Assembly: GCA_019745975.1 (NCBI GenBank)
Contig: JAIESQ010000067.1
Span: 1 to 64,000 of the forward strand
Direction: 5' to 3'
Length of the DNA: 64,000 nt
Origin: Pirellulales bacterium
GTDB lineage: Bacteria; Planctomycetota; Planctomycetia; Pirellulales; JAEUIK01
The position numbers and the translations under genes are program-made. Below the pieces are notes generated by a model. The model made no database searches, had not been told where the DNA came from, and worked only from the letters and a program-made list of their open reading frames with translations. Below, piece after piece: positions 40,141 to 48,300 of this stretch (positions are counted from its first letter, which is position 1; the number at the start of each line of letters is the position of its first letter).

Positions 40141-41142
40141 ATGTCGCCGAATACTCGCTGGTTGTGGGCCGTCGCCGTGGGCCTGTCGTTGTCGAGCCGT
40201 CTGATCGCAGAAGAGTCGGAGAACAAGCCCGAAGCCATCACCGACACGAGCAAAGCGGGGGCCGACTTCGCGATCCAGGGCGAGTACATCGGCGAGTTCA
40301 ACTTGGGGGATGGTGTCGATCAGAAGTTCGGTCTGCAAGTGATTTCGCTCGGCGAAGGCAAGTACCAGGGGGTCGCCTACTTCGGCGGCCTGCCCGGCGA
40401 CGGCTGGGACGGCTTCAGCAAGTTGCCCCCGACGGACGGCGAATCGGTCGACGGCGTGGTCAAGCTTGTCGCCAACGAAGGGAGCGCTGAAATCAAAGAT
40501 GGCCAGGTGACCATCAAGACCAACGACGATCAGCAGCTCGGCACGATGAAAAAGACCGAGCGCAAGAGCCCGACTGAAGGTCAGGCTCCTCCCGAGGGAG
40601 CGATCGTGCTGTTCGATGGCTCATCGGCCGACGCCTTCGAAGGAGGCAAGCTCACCGCCGACAAATTGCTGGCCGGTGGCTGCAAGAGCAAGCAGAAGTT
40701 CCAGGACTTCACGTTGCACCTGGAGTTCCGCACCCCCTTCATGCCAAAGGCCAAGGGGCAGGCGCGCGGCAACAGCGGCGTCTACTTGCAAGATCGCTAC
40801 GAGGTGCAAGTGCTCGATTCGTTCGGCCTCGAAGGTTTGGACGACGAGTGTGGCGCGATCTATTCGAAGAAAGCTCCACGCGAGAACATGTGCTATCCGC
40901 CGCTCTGCTGGCAGACCTACGATATCGAGTTCACCGCGGCGAAGTTCGAGGGCGACAAGAAGGTCAAGAACGCCACGGTCACGGTCAAACATAACGGATC
41001 CGTAATCCACGAGAACGTTGAAGTCGACGGCCCAACAGCCGGCGGCGCGGCGGAGACCGCCGAGCCCGGCGCGATCCAACTGCAAGATCACGGCAATCCC
41101 GTGGTGTTCCGCAACATCTGGATTGTGGAGAAGAAGGGTTAA
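40141..41142 (+). CDS. DUF1080 family exported protein (3-keto-disaccharide hydrolase-like)
   Basis: 333 aa from the ATG at 40141. Signal peptide: TRWLWAVAVGLSLSSRLIAE. The DUF1080 jelly-roll domain is shown by EGAIVLFDGSSADAFEGGKL, DFTLHLEFRTPFMPKAKGQ, GNSGVYLQDRYEVQVLDSFG, CYPPLCWQTYDIEFTAAKFE and GAIQLQDHGNPVVFRNIWIV. DUF1080 proteins in planctomycetes bind or hydrolyse modified sugars. The N-terminal 110 residues (FNLGDGVDQKFGLQVISLGE) form a separate all-beta domain seen beside DUF1080 in this phylum. A strong terminator follows. Confidence 0.92.
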   Translation: MSPNTRWLWAVAVGLSLSSRLIAEESENKPEAITDTSKAGADFAIQGEYIGEFNLGDGVDQKFGLQVISLGEGKYQGVAYFGGLPGDGWDGFSKLPPTDGESVDGVVKLVANEGSAEIKDGQVTIKTNDDQQLGTMKKTERKSPTEGQAPPEGAIVLFDGSSADAFEGGKLTADKLLAGGCKSKQKFQDFTLHLEFRTPFMPKAKGQARGNSGVYLQDRYEVQVLDSFGLEGLDDECGAIYSKKAPRENMCYPPLCWQTYDIEFTAAKFEGDKKVKNATVTVKHNGSVIHENVEVDGPTAGGAAETAEPGAIQLQDHGNPVVFRNIWIVEKKG

Positions 41143-41181
41143 GATCCTCTCCTTTGATTGGCAACATTTCAGTTTCGTAAG

Positions 41182-41219
41182 GCCAGGCCGCGCTCGAATG
41201 CACGGCCTGGCTTTTTTTT
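41182..41219 (+). terminator. rho-independent terminator of the DUF1080 gene
   Basis: Stem GCCAGGCCG (41182-41190) with CGGCCTGGC (41203-41211), loop of 12 nt, then eight T residues (41212-41219). A textbook intrinsic terminator 40 bp after the stop. Confidence 0.95.
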
Positions 41220-41394
41220 CGCACTCCTTGCGCGCTCAGACGTAGAATTATCTGCCGAGGGAGGTTGCGCTCGTGCGCGACCAGCGCGCCGCCGGGGGGC
41301 CGCGCCCGATTGAGGTTGACCACGATTGGGCGATTCAGTACTTACGCCCCAGGTTCATGCGCTTCGGATTGGTCAACGGGTTTTGGGGGTGCCG

Positions 41395-42897
41395 ATGCCC
41401 ACGCTAACGACTGGCGATGGACCAGCGGCGGGAAGCCGACGAGCTCCGCAGCGCGCGATCGGCCTGCTGTTGGTGTGCTTGCCGCTCGTTGCGCTAATCG
41501 GCTGGTACTGGCGCAGCGGTCGCCCAGAGCGCGGGCCTGACCTGAATCACGGCGGCAGTTCCGCGGTCGCCGGCGACACATCGGCCACGCTGGTCGTTGC
41601 CCGCGAAGCCTGCGAGGTGATGGGCGTGCACCGCTCGGCAGTCGAACCGGCCGGGAATCCGCCGCCGCTGCGCCTGATCGGCTCGTTGTTCGTCGATGCG
41701 GACCGGCTAATTCACGTGCGCAGCCGCTTCGACGGCGAAGTCATCTCGATCGCACCGAATGAATGCTCGACGGCGACGATCGACCAGGCAGTTGATCAGC
41801 CACCCACTTCGACTCGGCCGGAGCCCCCTTTGGGCGCGGGGCGCCGGGCCCTGCGTTTTGGCGATCGCGTCAAGCGCAACCAGGTACTGGCCGTGATCTG
41901 GAGCAAGGAAGTCGGCGAGAAGAAAAGCGATTTGATCGACGCCTACTCGCAGTTGACTTCGTCGACGTTGACCCTCGAACGGTTACGTACGATCGAGCGC
42001 GGCGCGGTCGCCGAGCGCACCGTGCGCGAAGCCGAACGCGCGCACGAAGCCGATGTCATCGCCGTCGACCGCCTCGAGCGCACCTTGCGCAGTTGGCATG
42101 TCGGCGAACAGGAGATCGAAGAAGTGCGGGCCGCTGCGCAACACTTGCGCGAGTCGGGCGGCAGCCGCGATAACATCACCGAGGAGCGGCGCTGGGCCGA
42201 GATCGATATCCGATCGCCGATCGACGGCATCATCGTCGAAAAGAATGTCGCGGCCGGCGACCTGGCCAACCCCGACGAAGTGCTGTTCAAAATCGCCGAC
42301 CTGAGCCGGCTCGGCGTGCTCGCTCAGGTATATGAAGAAGACCTTCCCAAGATCGCGGCCCTCGCTCCCGACGAACACCGCTGGCTGGTGCGACTGAAGG
42401 CCAACCCCGCCGCGCCGCCGATCGCTGGTACGTTCGAGCTGATTGGCAACATCGTCGATCCACGGCAGCACGCGGCCGCGATCGTCGGCTGGATCGACAA
42501 CACCGATGGCCACTTGTTGATCGGCCAGTTCATTACCGCCGAAATCCAGTTGCCCGCGCCCGTCGACGAAGTGGTCGTGCCGGCGAGTGCCTGCCTGGAG
42601 CGCGGGGCGGCCGCGGCGATCTTTGTCGCAGCCCGGGCCGACGGCAATCGATTCGAACGCCGGCAAGTGGCGATCACCCGCCGGGCAGGCGAACGCGTGT
42701 TCGTGCGCTCGCACCCCTCGTCGTGTGAAGCCGAAGCCGGCTGCGCGCCGTTGGCGGTCGGTGAATGGGTGGTCGACGACGGCGCCGTCGAACTAGAAGG
42801 CGCCTGGGCTCAACAACAAACCAATTCGCCCACGACAGACGAGCGCCGTGATGGCGCCAATCCTGCCAGCGCGATAGCGCTCCCAGAGCATCATTAA
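41395..42897 (+). CDS. RND efflux periplasmic adaptor (membrane fusion protein)
   Basis: 500 aa from the ATG at 41395 (GGGGGT upstream). The anchor helix is RAIGLLLVCLPLVALIGWYW. Barrel/lipoyl features: LIGSLFVDADRLIHVRSRFD, RFGDRVKRNQVLAVIWSKEV (first lipoyl half), a coiled-coil pair (SQLTSSTLTLERLRTIERGA and RAHEADVIAVDRLERTLRSW), RSPIDGIIVEKNVAAGDLAN (second lipoyl half), and a beta barrel EVLFKIADLSRLGVLAQVYE. It couples the RND pump 92 bp downstream to an outer-membrane channel. The sequence lacks the Met-rich CusB metal site, so the metal cannot be named. No outer-membrane factor gene is adjacent. Confidence 0.9.
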   Translation: MPTLTTGDGPAAGSRRAPQRAIGLLLVCLPLVALIGWYWRSGRPERGPDLNHGGSSAVAGDTSATLVVAREACEVMGVHRSAVEPAGNPPPLRLIGSLFVDADRLIHVRSRFDGEVISIAPNECSTATIDQAVDQPPTSTRPEPPLGAGRRALRFGDRVKRNQVLAVIWSKEVGEKKSDLIDAYSQLTSSTLTLERLRTIERGAVAERTVREAERAHEADVIAVDRLERTLRSWHVGEQEIEEVRAAAQHLRESGGSRDNITEERRWAEIDIRSPIDGIIVEKNVAAGDLANPDEVLFKIADLSRLGVLAQVYEEDLPKIAALAPDEHRWLVRLKANPAAPPIAGTFELIGNIVDPRQHAAAIVGWIDNTDGHLLIGQFITAEIQLPAPVDEVVVPASACLERGAAAAIFVAARADGNRFERRQVAITRRAGERVFVRSHPSSCEAEAGCAPLAVGEWVVDDGAVELEGAWAQQQTNSPTTDERRDGANPASAIALPEHH

Positions 42898-42989
42898 CGC
42901 TCAACACCAACGCCTGCGCCGCGCGACCATCGCGGTCGTCGCGTGCGACGCCGATCCGGCGCGGGGCGATCGGCTCAAGGTACTTGGCC

Positions 42990-45900
42990 ATGATTCGTCA
43001 CCTCATCCGCTGGTCGCTCGATAATCGACTGGTGGTGTTCCTGTTCGTCGCCGGCTGGATCGCGGCGGGCCTGTACTCGCTTTCCCACCTCAATATCGAG
43101 GCCTACCCCGACCCCGCCCCCGCCGTGATCGAAGTCATCGCCCAGCGGCCGGGCACCTCGGCCGAAGAGATCGAGCGACAAGTCTCCGTGCCGCTCGAAG
43201 TAGCCTTGGCCGGTATGCCGGGGCTCAAGTACACGCGCAGTAAGTCGGTGTTTGGCCTTGCGCACGTGCGCAATCAATTCGAGTATGGAATCCCCTACGA
43301 CCGGGCCCGGCAGGAAGTGCTCAATCGGCTAGCCGGCGCCGATTTGCCTGCCGACGTCACGCCGAAGATCTCGCCGACGTCGACAGTCGGCGAAATCTAC
43401 CGCTACGTGCTGAGCAACCCGCGCGATGCCGACGACAACGAAGTCTACAAACTGCACGACCTCAAATCGCTGCAAGATGGCACGCTGGAGAAGAAATTTC
43501 GCCGCATCCCGCGGATCGCCGACGTCGTCAGCTTCGGCGGGCAGGTCAAGCGCTACGAGGTGCAGCCCGATCCAGACCGCCTGCGGCAATACGACATCAC
43601 CCTCGAGCAAATGCAAGTCGCCATCGCCGAGAGCAACGGTAACGTCGGTGGCGATTTCGTCAGCTTAGGGCCGACTGTGCAGGCGGTACGCGGGCTGGGG
43701 CTCATCGGTCAGGGGCGCGATCCGGTGCTCGACGCACTGCTGCAACGCGACGCGACTTCGGCGACGCGCGTGCTCCGCGCCGCCGAGGAGGATCGCCTCG
43801 ATCAAATCCGCCATATCGTGCTGGCCGCGACCAACAACGTGCCAGTGCTGGTCGAGCACCTCTGCCCGGGCGCGAGTGCGCAGCAAGGCGACGGCGGGGG
43901 CGTGCTCGTAGGTCATCACACGCGCTTCGGCAACGTTTCGGCCTCGCTGCCACAGTTCGACGCCCGCGGCGAACAACTTCGCGATGCCAACGGCCGGCGC
44001 CTCTGGCGCGATCTGAACGACACCGTGCAGGGCATCGTGCTACTGCGCAAGGGGGAGCCCTCACTCCCGGCGCTAGCCGATGTCAAGTCGACCGTGCAAT
44101 CGCTGAACGACACGCCAGGACAGCTCTTGCCCGGCGTCAAGCTGGAAACCTTCTACGATCGCAGCGAGCTCGTCGCACGCACTACGCACACCGTGCGCGA
44201 GAACGTGCTCGTGGGGCTGGGGCTCGTCACGTTGATCCTGCTGGTCTTTCTGAATAACGCCCGCAGCGCCTTCATCGTGGCGATCAACATTCCGCTGGCG
44301 CTTCTGTGTGCCTTCGCCGCGCTGCACCTCCGGGGTCGTTCGGCCAACCTGCTGTCGCTAGGTGCCGTCGACTTCGGCATCATCGCCGACTCGTCGATCG
44401 TCGTGGTCGAGAGCATCTATCGCTTTCTCGCGCTCAACACGCACCGGCAATGGGCCTGGCGCGATCGTATCGCCAGCGCCGTCGGCGGTGTCGAACGCAG
44501 CTTGTTCTACGCCACGATCATCATGGTCTGCGCGTTGTTGCCGCTGTTCACGATGCAAGGACCTGAAGGACAGATCTTTGGGCCCATGGCCGAGACCTAC
44601 GGGTTTGCCCTAGCCGGCGCCCTGGTGCTGTCGCTAACGCTTTCGCCGGTACTCTGCGGACTGTTGTTTCGCAATACGGCGCCGCGCGGCGATAACTTCC
44701 TGGTTCGCGGCCTCAAGCGATTGTTTCTTGGTCAACTCGCTTGGATGCTCGCGCATCGCCGCGTGGCGATGGCCACCGCAGTCGGGCTGTTAGTCGTCAC
44801 GCTCGGCCTGATGCCGCGTATCGGCCGCGAGTTCATGCCGGAACTCGAAGAGGGCAATCTGTATATTCGCAGCACGTTCCCCGTAATGGTCTCGCTCGAC
44901 GAGGTCGCGCGCAAGGCAACCAGCGCTCGCGAGTTGCTCAAGAACCACCCCGAGGTTGCCTCGGTGATGTCGCAGTGCGGCCGGCCCGACGACGGCACCG
45001 ATCCGACCGGTTTCTACAACGCGGAGTTCCTGGCGACGCTCCATCCTCACGACCAATGGCCCGCGACCGTCGAGCGGCACGGCTGGCGGCGTTGGCTCTT
45101 CGGCGCGCGGCGACCAGCCACGAAGTCCGAGCTGGTGACCCGCGTGCAAAACGAACTCAACGGCAAGCTGATCGGGGTCGACTGGAACATCTCGCAGTAC
45201 ATCCGCGACAACGTGCTGGAAATCCTCTCAGGCGTCAAAGGCGACAACTGCGTCAAGATCATCGGTCCCGACCTGCCGAAACTCGAGCGCCTGGCCAACG
45301 AGGTCAAACATCGTCTGCAAGCCGTGCCTGGCATCGCCGGCGTGGGGGTCTTCGCGATCCAGGGGCAGACGAACCTCGAGTTTCCGATCGACCGCGCCAA
45401 GTGTTCGCTCTGGAATGTCAGCGTGGCCGACGTGCACGATGCCTTGGAGACTGCGGTCGGCGGCAAGGCCTTTAGCGAGATGGTCGAAGGTGAGCGCCGC
45501 TTCGACATCACGTTGCGCTGGCCTGAAGCCGCGCGCCGCGACTCCGACGATATCCTCGATATCCCGATCGAAGTGGTGAAAAACCGCCGCCAGGACGACG
45601 ACACATCGGCCGCCGGCCGGCAATTGGCCTTGGCCGGCAATCGCTCGTCGGCCCTGAGCCTGACCGGCAGTTCGATCGACTCCACGTACAACCGTGGCGA
45701 TACGATCCCGCGCCGGCCGCTGCGCGACCTTGTCACGCCGCTCGACGATCTGGGTCGGCCAGACCCCAACGGCCGCTTCGTCAAGATCGGCGCCTCGACA
45801 ATCTATCGCGAACAAGGGCAGCGATTGATCGCCGTCAAATTCAGTGTGCGCGGGCGCGATCTGGCCAGTGCCGTGGCTGAGGCGCAATCGCACGTCGCGC

Positions 45901-46478
45901 CGCTCGTCGGTCAGCCCTATCGGCTGGAATGGAGCGGCGAGTTCCAACAAATGCAGCAAGCCGTGCGTCGCCTGGCCGTGACCATCTCGCTGGCTTTGGC
46001 CCTGATTCTGGTGTTGCTCTATCTGGCGTTGCGTTCGTGGCTCGATGCCATTGTCGTTTTCTCGAACGTGCTGGTGATGTCGATGGGCGGCATCTGGGCT
46101 TTGTATCTCACTGGCACGACGCTAAACGTCTCGGCCGGCGTGGGATTTGTCTCCGTGCTTGGCGTCGGCATGATGAACGGCCTGCTTATGGTCGCCGGCT
46201 TCAACCAAGGACGAGGTCAGGGGCTGCCGGTCAACGAAGCGATCCGCGCCGGCACCGAGCGGCTGATTCGCCCGCTGTGCATGACCGCGCTGGCCGCCAT
46301 TTTTGGGCTGTTGCCGCCAGCGTTGTCGCAGGGAATCGGCTCCGAGACCCAGCGCCCCTTGGCCATTGTCGTCGTCGGCAGCATGATCATGACGCTGGCG
46401 ATGTTTAATCTCGTCGGGCTGCTGTACAGCTTTTACGGACACCGCGAGCGCGACGCCGAAGTAAGCCTGGAGCACTAA
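42990..46478 (+). CDS. heavy-metal efflux (CzcA/CusA-type) RND transporter
   Basis: 1162 aa. N-terminal helix and porter domain: MIRHLIRWSLDNRLVVFLFV, GTSAEEIERQVSVPLEVAL. The proton-relay helix 4 reads GAVDFGIIADSSIVVVES, with Asp at about 461 and 467 and Glu at about 474 as in CzcA (DFGxxxDxxVxxxE). Twelve TM helices are visible, in two groups flanking two large periplasmic loops. It exports metal ions or other cations by proton antiport. The neighbouring adaptor supports a tripartite pump. TTG 42984 is possible, but ATG 42990 was preferred. Confidence 0.93.
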   Translation: MIRHLIRWSLDNRLVVFLFVAGWIAAGLYSLSHLNIEAYPDPAPAVIEVIAQRPGTSAEEIERQVSVPLEVALAGMPGLKYTRSKSVFGLAHVRNQFEYGIPYDRARQEVLNRLAGADLPADVTPKISPTSTVGEIYRYVLSNPRDADDNEVYKLHDLKSLQDGTLEKKFRRIPRIADVVSFGGQVKRYEVQPDPDRLRQYDITLEQMQVAIAESNGNVGGDFVSLGPTVQAVRGLGLIGQGRDPVLDALLQRDATSATRVLRAAEEDRLDQIRHIVLAATNNVPVLVEHLCPGASAQQGDGGGVLVGHHTRFGNVSASLPQFDARGEQLRDANGRRLWRDLNDTVQGIVLLRKGEPSLPALADVKSTVQSLNDTPGQLLPGVKLETFYDRSELVARTTHTVRENVLVGLGLVTLILLVFLNNARSAFIVAINIPLALLCAFAALHLRGRSANLLSLGAVDFGIIADSSIVVVESIYRFLALNTHRQWAWRDRIASAVGGVERSLFYATIIMVCALLPLFTMQGPEGQIFGPMAETYGFALAGALVLSLTLSPVLCGLLFRNTAPRGDNFLVRGLKRLFLGQLAWMLAHRRVAMATAVGLLVVTLGLMPRIGREFMPELEEGNLYIRSTFPVMVSLDEVARKATSARELLKNHPEVASVMSQCGRPDDGTDPTGFYNAEFLATLHPHDQWPATVERHGWRRWLFGARRPATKSELVTRVQNELNGKLIGVDWNISQYIRDNVLEILSGVKGDNCVKIIGPDLPKLERLANEVKHRLQAVPGIAGVGVFAIQGQTNLEFPIDRAKCSLWNVSVADVHDALETAVGGKAFSEMVEGERRFDITLRWPEAARRDSDDILDIPIEVVKNRRQDDDTSAAGRQLALAGNRSSALSLTGSSIDSTYNRGDTIPRRPLRDLVTPLDDLGRPDPNGRFVKIGASTIYREQGQRLIAVKFSVRGRDLASAVAEAQSHVAPLVGQPYRLEWSGEFQQMQQAVRRLAVTISLALALILVLLYLALRSWLDAIVVFSNVLVMSMGGIWALYLTGTTLNVSAGVGFVSVLGVGMMNGLLMVAGFNQGRGQGLPVNEAIRAGTERLIRPLCMTALAAIFGLLPPALSQGIGSETQRPLAIVVVGSMIMTLAMFNLVGLLYSFYGHRERDAEVSLEH

Positions 46479-47037
46479 GCAGCCACCGAATTGGCGCTTG
46501 CTGGTCGGCGCCGTCAGGAAATCCGGCGAGGGGTGACTCATCGCCGGCAGGCTTGCGGAATTGCTCACCTCGTGGGTGGATTTGTAGTAGAGTTGCTTTG
46601 GCCGGATGCCGCAGCGGGCCGCCAAAGCCGTGTTCCGGGGTGAATCGGCTTTCGCAGGCCGCACAGTTTGCCGACTGCCGCGTCGACAAAAAAAGAAGTC
46701 GGACCGACGCCGTTTTCTGCCGATATGTTCTTCTGTCGCGGGGGCCGACAACGAAGCCTGCCGCGAGCACGAGGATCAAGCCTTTTGTCGCTGATTCCGA
46801 CGGAGGTGCCAAACCAATAACGCGTGAGTCCAGGACCCTAGCGATGGCCAGCGCCCAGCGCGGCCTGTCCTGCGCTCTTCTCGCAGCGACTCCACCGTCG
46901 CAGGTGCGACAAAAGGCTTGATTCCCCAGGGCCGGAGCATCCCCGCGATGCGCCGGCCCTTCGTGTTTGCCACAACGCCCGTGGGAGAAGACCTCTCGCG
47001 CATTAGGGACGCACGTCAACAACCCGGTCGAATCGAC
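46479..47037. other. 559-bp convergent intergenic region holding a palindromic repeat
   Basis: It lies between the RND pump stop and the response-regulator stop. Open frames here translate to Arg/Ser/Cys-rich sequence without family features. No terminator was found. A 16-bp inverted repeat (46776-46921) is listed separately. Confidence 0.5.
46776..46921. repeat. 146-bp element with 16-bp terminal inverted repeats
   Basis: TCAAGCCTTTTGTCGC (46776-46791) and GCGACAAAAGGCTTGA (46906-46921) are perfect inverted repeats 114 bp apart, with a shared CGACGG/CCGTCG pair just inside. No coding capacity. It resembles a small MITE-like element and has no visible sequence similarity to the other palindromes in this window. 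Confidence 0.65.
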
Positions 47038-48300
47038 TCAGGTGACCGCGGCGACAATATCCTCAATTTCTGCTGAGCCGTTCGCGCCAAACTCGCCGGC
47101 CTCATCGCGGCGGCCGCCGCGGCCCAGCATCCCGTGCAAATCCATGAATTCGCGGGCCCGGGCGCGGAAGGCGTCGACCACGGCCGGATCAAAGTGCTTG
47201 CCACTCTGTTGTTCAATCATCAATTGAGCGACTTCCGGATCGTAGGCCGACTTGTAAACGCGCACGCTGGTCAGGGCGTCGTAAACATCGGCCAGTGCCA
47301 CGATCCGCGCCGCCAAGGGAATCTCCTGCCCCTTGAGCCCCGTCGGATAGCCGGTGCCGTCGAAGCGCTCGTGATGATAGCGGGCAATGTCGGCCGCCAT
47401 CCGCAGAAAGCCGCCGCAACCGCTGTGCATGGCGGCGCGCTCCAGCGCCCCGGCGCCGATGACCGTATGCCGCTTGAGGATCGCGAATTCACGTTCGCTG
47501 AGCCGGTCGGGCTTGAGCAGGATCGCGTCGGGGATGCCGACCTTGCCGATGTCGTGCAACGGGCTCGAACGATAGATATCTTCGACGAACTGTTCGTCGA
47601 TCAAACTCGTGTAGGGGCCTTCCTTGCGGAGTTGTTCGGCCAGGATCCGGCAGTAGGCGCGAATCCGCTCCAGGTGCTGCCCCGTTTCCGGATCGCGCGA
47701 TTCGGCGAGCTGGGCCAAGGCAAACACCGCCACGTCGCGCGTGTCGACCAGATCGCGGGCCCGCTCGGCCACCGTGCGCTCTAGCCGATCGCAGTGCAGA
47801 CGCGCCTGCCGCGCCAGGTCCCATTTGCGCGTCAAGGCGATCGCCAACTGGCTCACCTCGACGTTGTCGAACGGCTTCTTGAGGATCAACAGGCGGTCGG
47901 TCCGCTCCAGCCGCTCCAAGATCTGTTCGAGCGAGTAGTCGGAGTGAGCCGTGCAGATCACGACTTGCAGATGCGGGTCGATCCCCCATAGGCGGCGCAC
48001 GGTCTCCACGCCGTCGCAACCGGGTGGCATGCGGACGTCAACAAAGGCCAGCGCAAAGGGGCGGTCGCCGTCGATCGAGCGCTGCACCAGCGCGAGCCCC
48101 TCTTCGGCCTGGCAGGCGTGCGCCAGCTCGAACTCGCAATAGGCGTGCGACTCGGCCAGCGGCCGCCCGAAGAGCGCCGCCGCGGCTTTGTCGAGCATTT
48201 TGTTCGGCGCCGCGGGCCGGCCCAGGATTTTGCGGAAGTCGTCGTGGATCGACTGATTATCGTCGATCACCAGAATGCGCCGATTGGGCTCCGCGCTCAT
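47038..48300 (-). CDS. response regulator with HD-GYP c-di-GMP phosphodiesterase domain
   Basis: 420 aa. The receiver domain opens RILVIDDNQSIHDDFRKILG and places the phosphoacceptor at Asp88 (ALAFVDVRMPPGCDG), with Lys in LILKKPFDN. An insert of about 35 residues lies between helix 1 and strand 2. A coiled-coil linker follows, then HD-GYP: RSSPLHDIGKVGIPDAILLK (HD 249-250), RYHHERFDGTGYPTGLKGQE (GYP 317-319) and ARIVALADVYDALTS. HD-GYP domains hydrolyse c-di-GMP to pGpG or GMP. It overlaps the upstream sensor kinase by 4 bp, which identifies it as that kinase's target. Confidence 0.93.
   Translation of the reverse strand: MSAEPNRRILVIDDNQSIHDDFRKILGRPAAPNKMLDKAAAALFGRPLAESHAYCEFELAHACQAEEGLALVQRSIDGDRPFALAFVDVRMPPGCDGVETVRRLWGIDPHLQVVICTAHSDYSLEQILERLERTDRLLILKKPFDNVEVSQLAIALTRKWDLARQARLHCDRLERTVAERARDLVDTRDVAVFALAQLAESRDPETGQHLERIRAYCRILAEQLRKEGPYTSLIDEQFVEDIYRSSPLHDIGKVGIPDAILLKPDRLSEREFAILKRHTVIGAGALERAAMHSGCGGFLRMAADIARYHHERFDGTGYPTGLKGQEIPLAARIVALADVYDALTSVRVYKSAYDPEVAQLMIEQQSGKHFDPAVVDAFRARAREFMDLHGMLGRGGRRDEAGEFGANGSAEIEDIVAAVT

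Noticed and set aside
46405-47022. 205-codon minus-strand frame overlapping the end of the RND pump
   Set aside because: Arg/Ser/Cys-rich, no family features, and its 3' part overlaps the well-supported pump gene.
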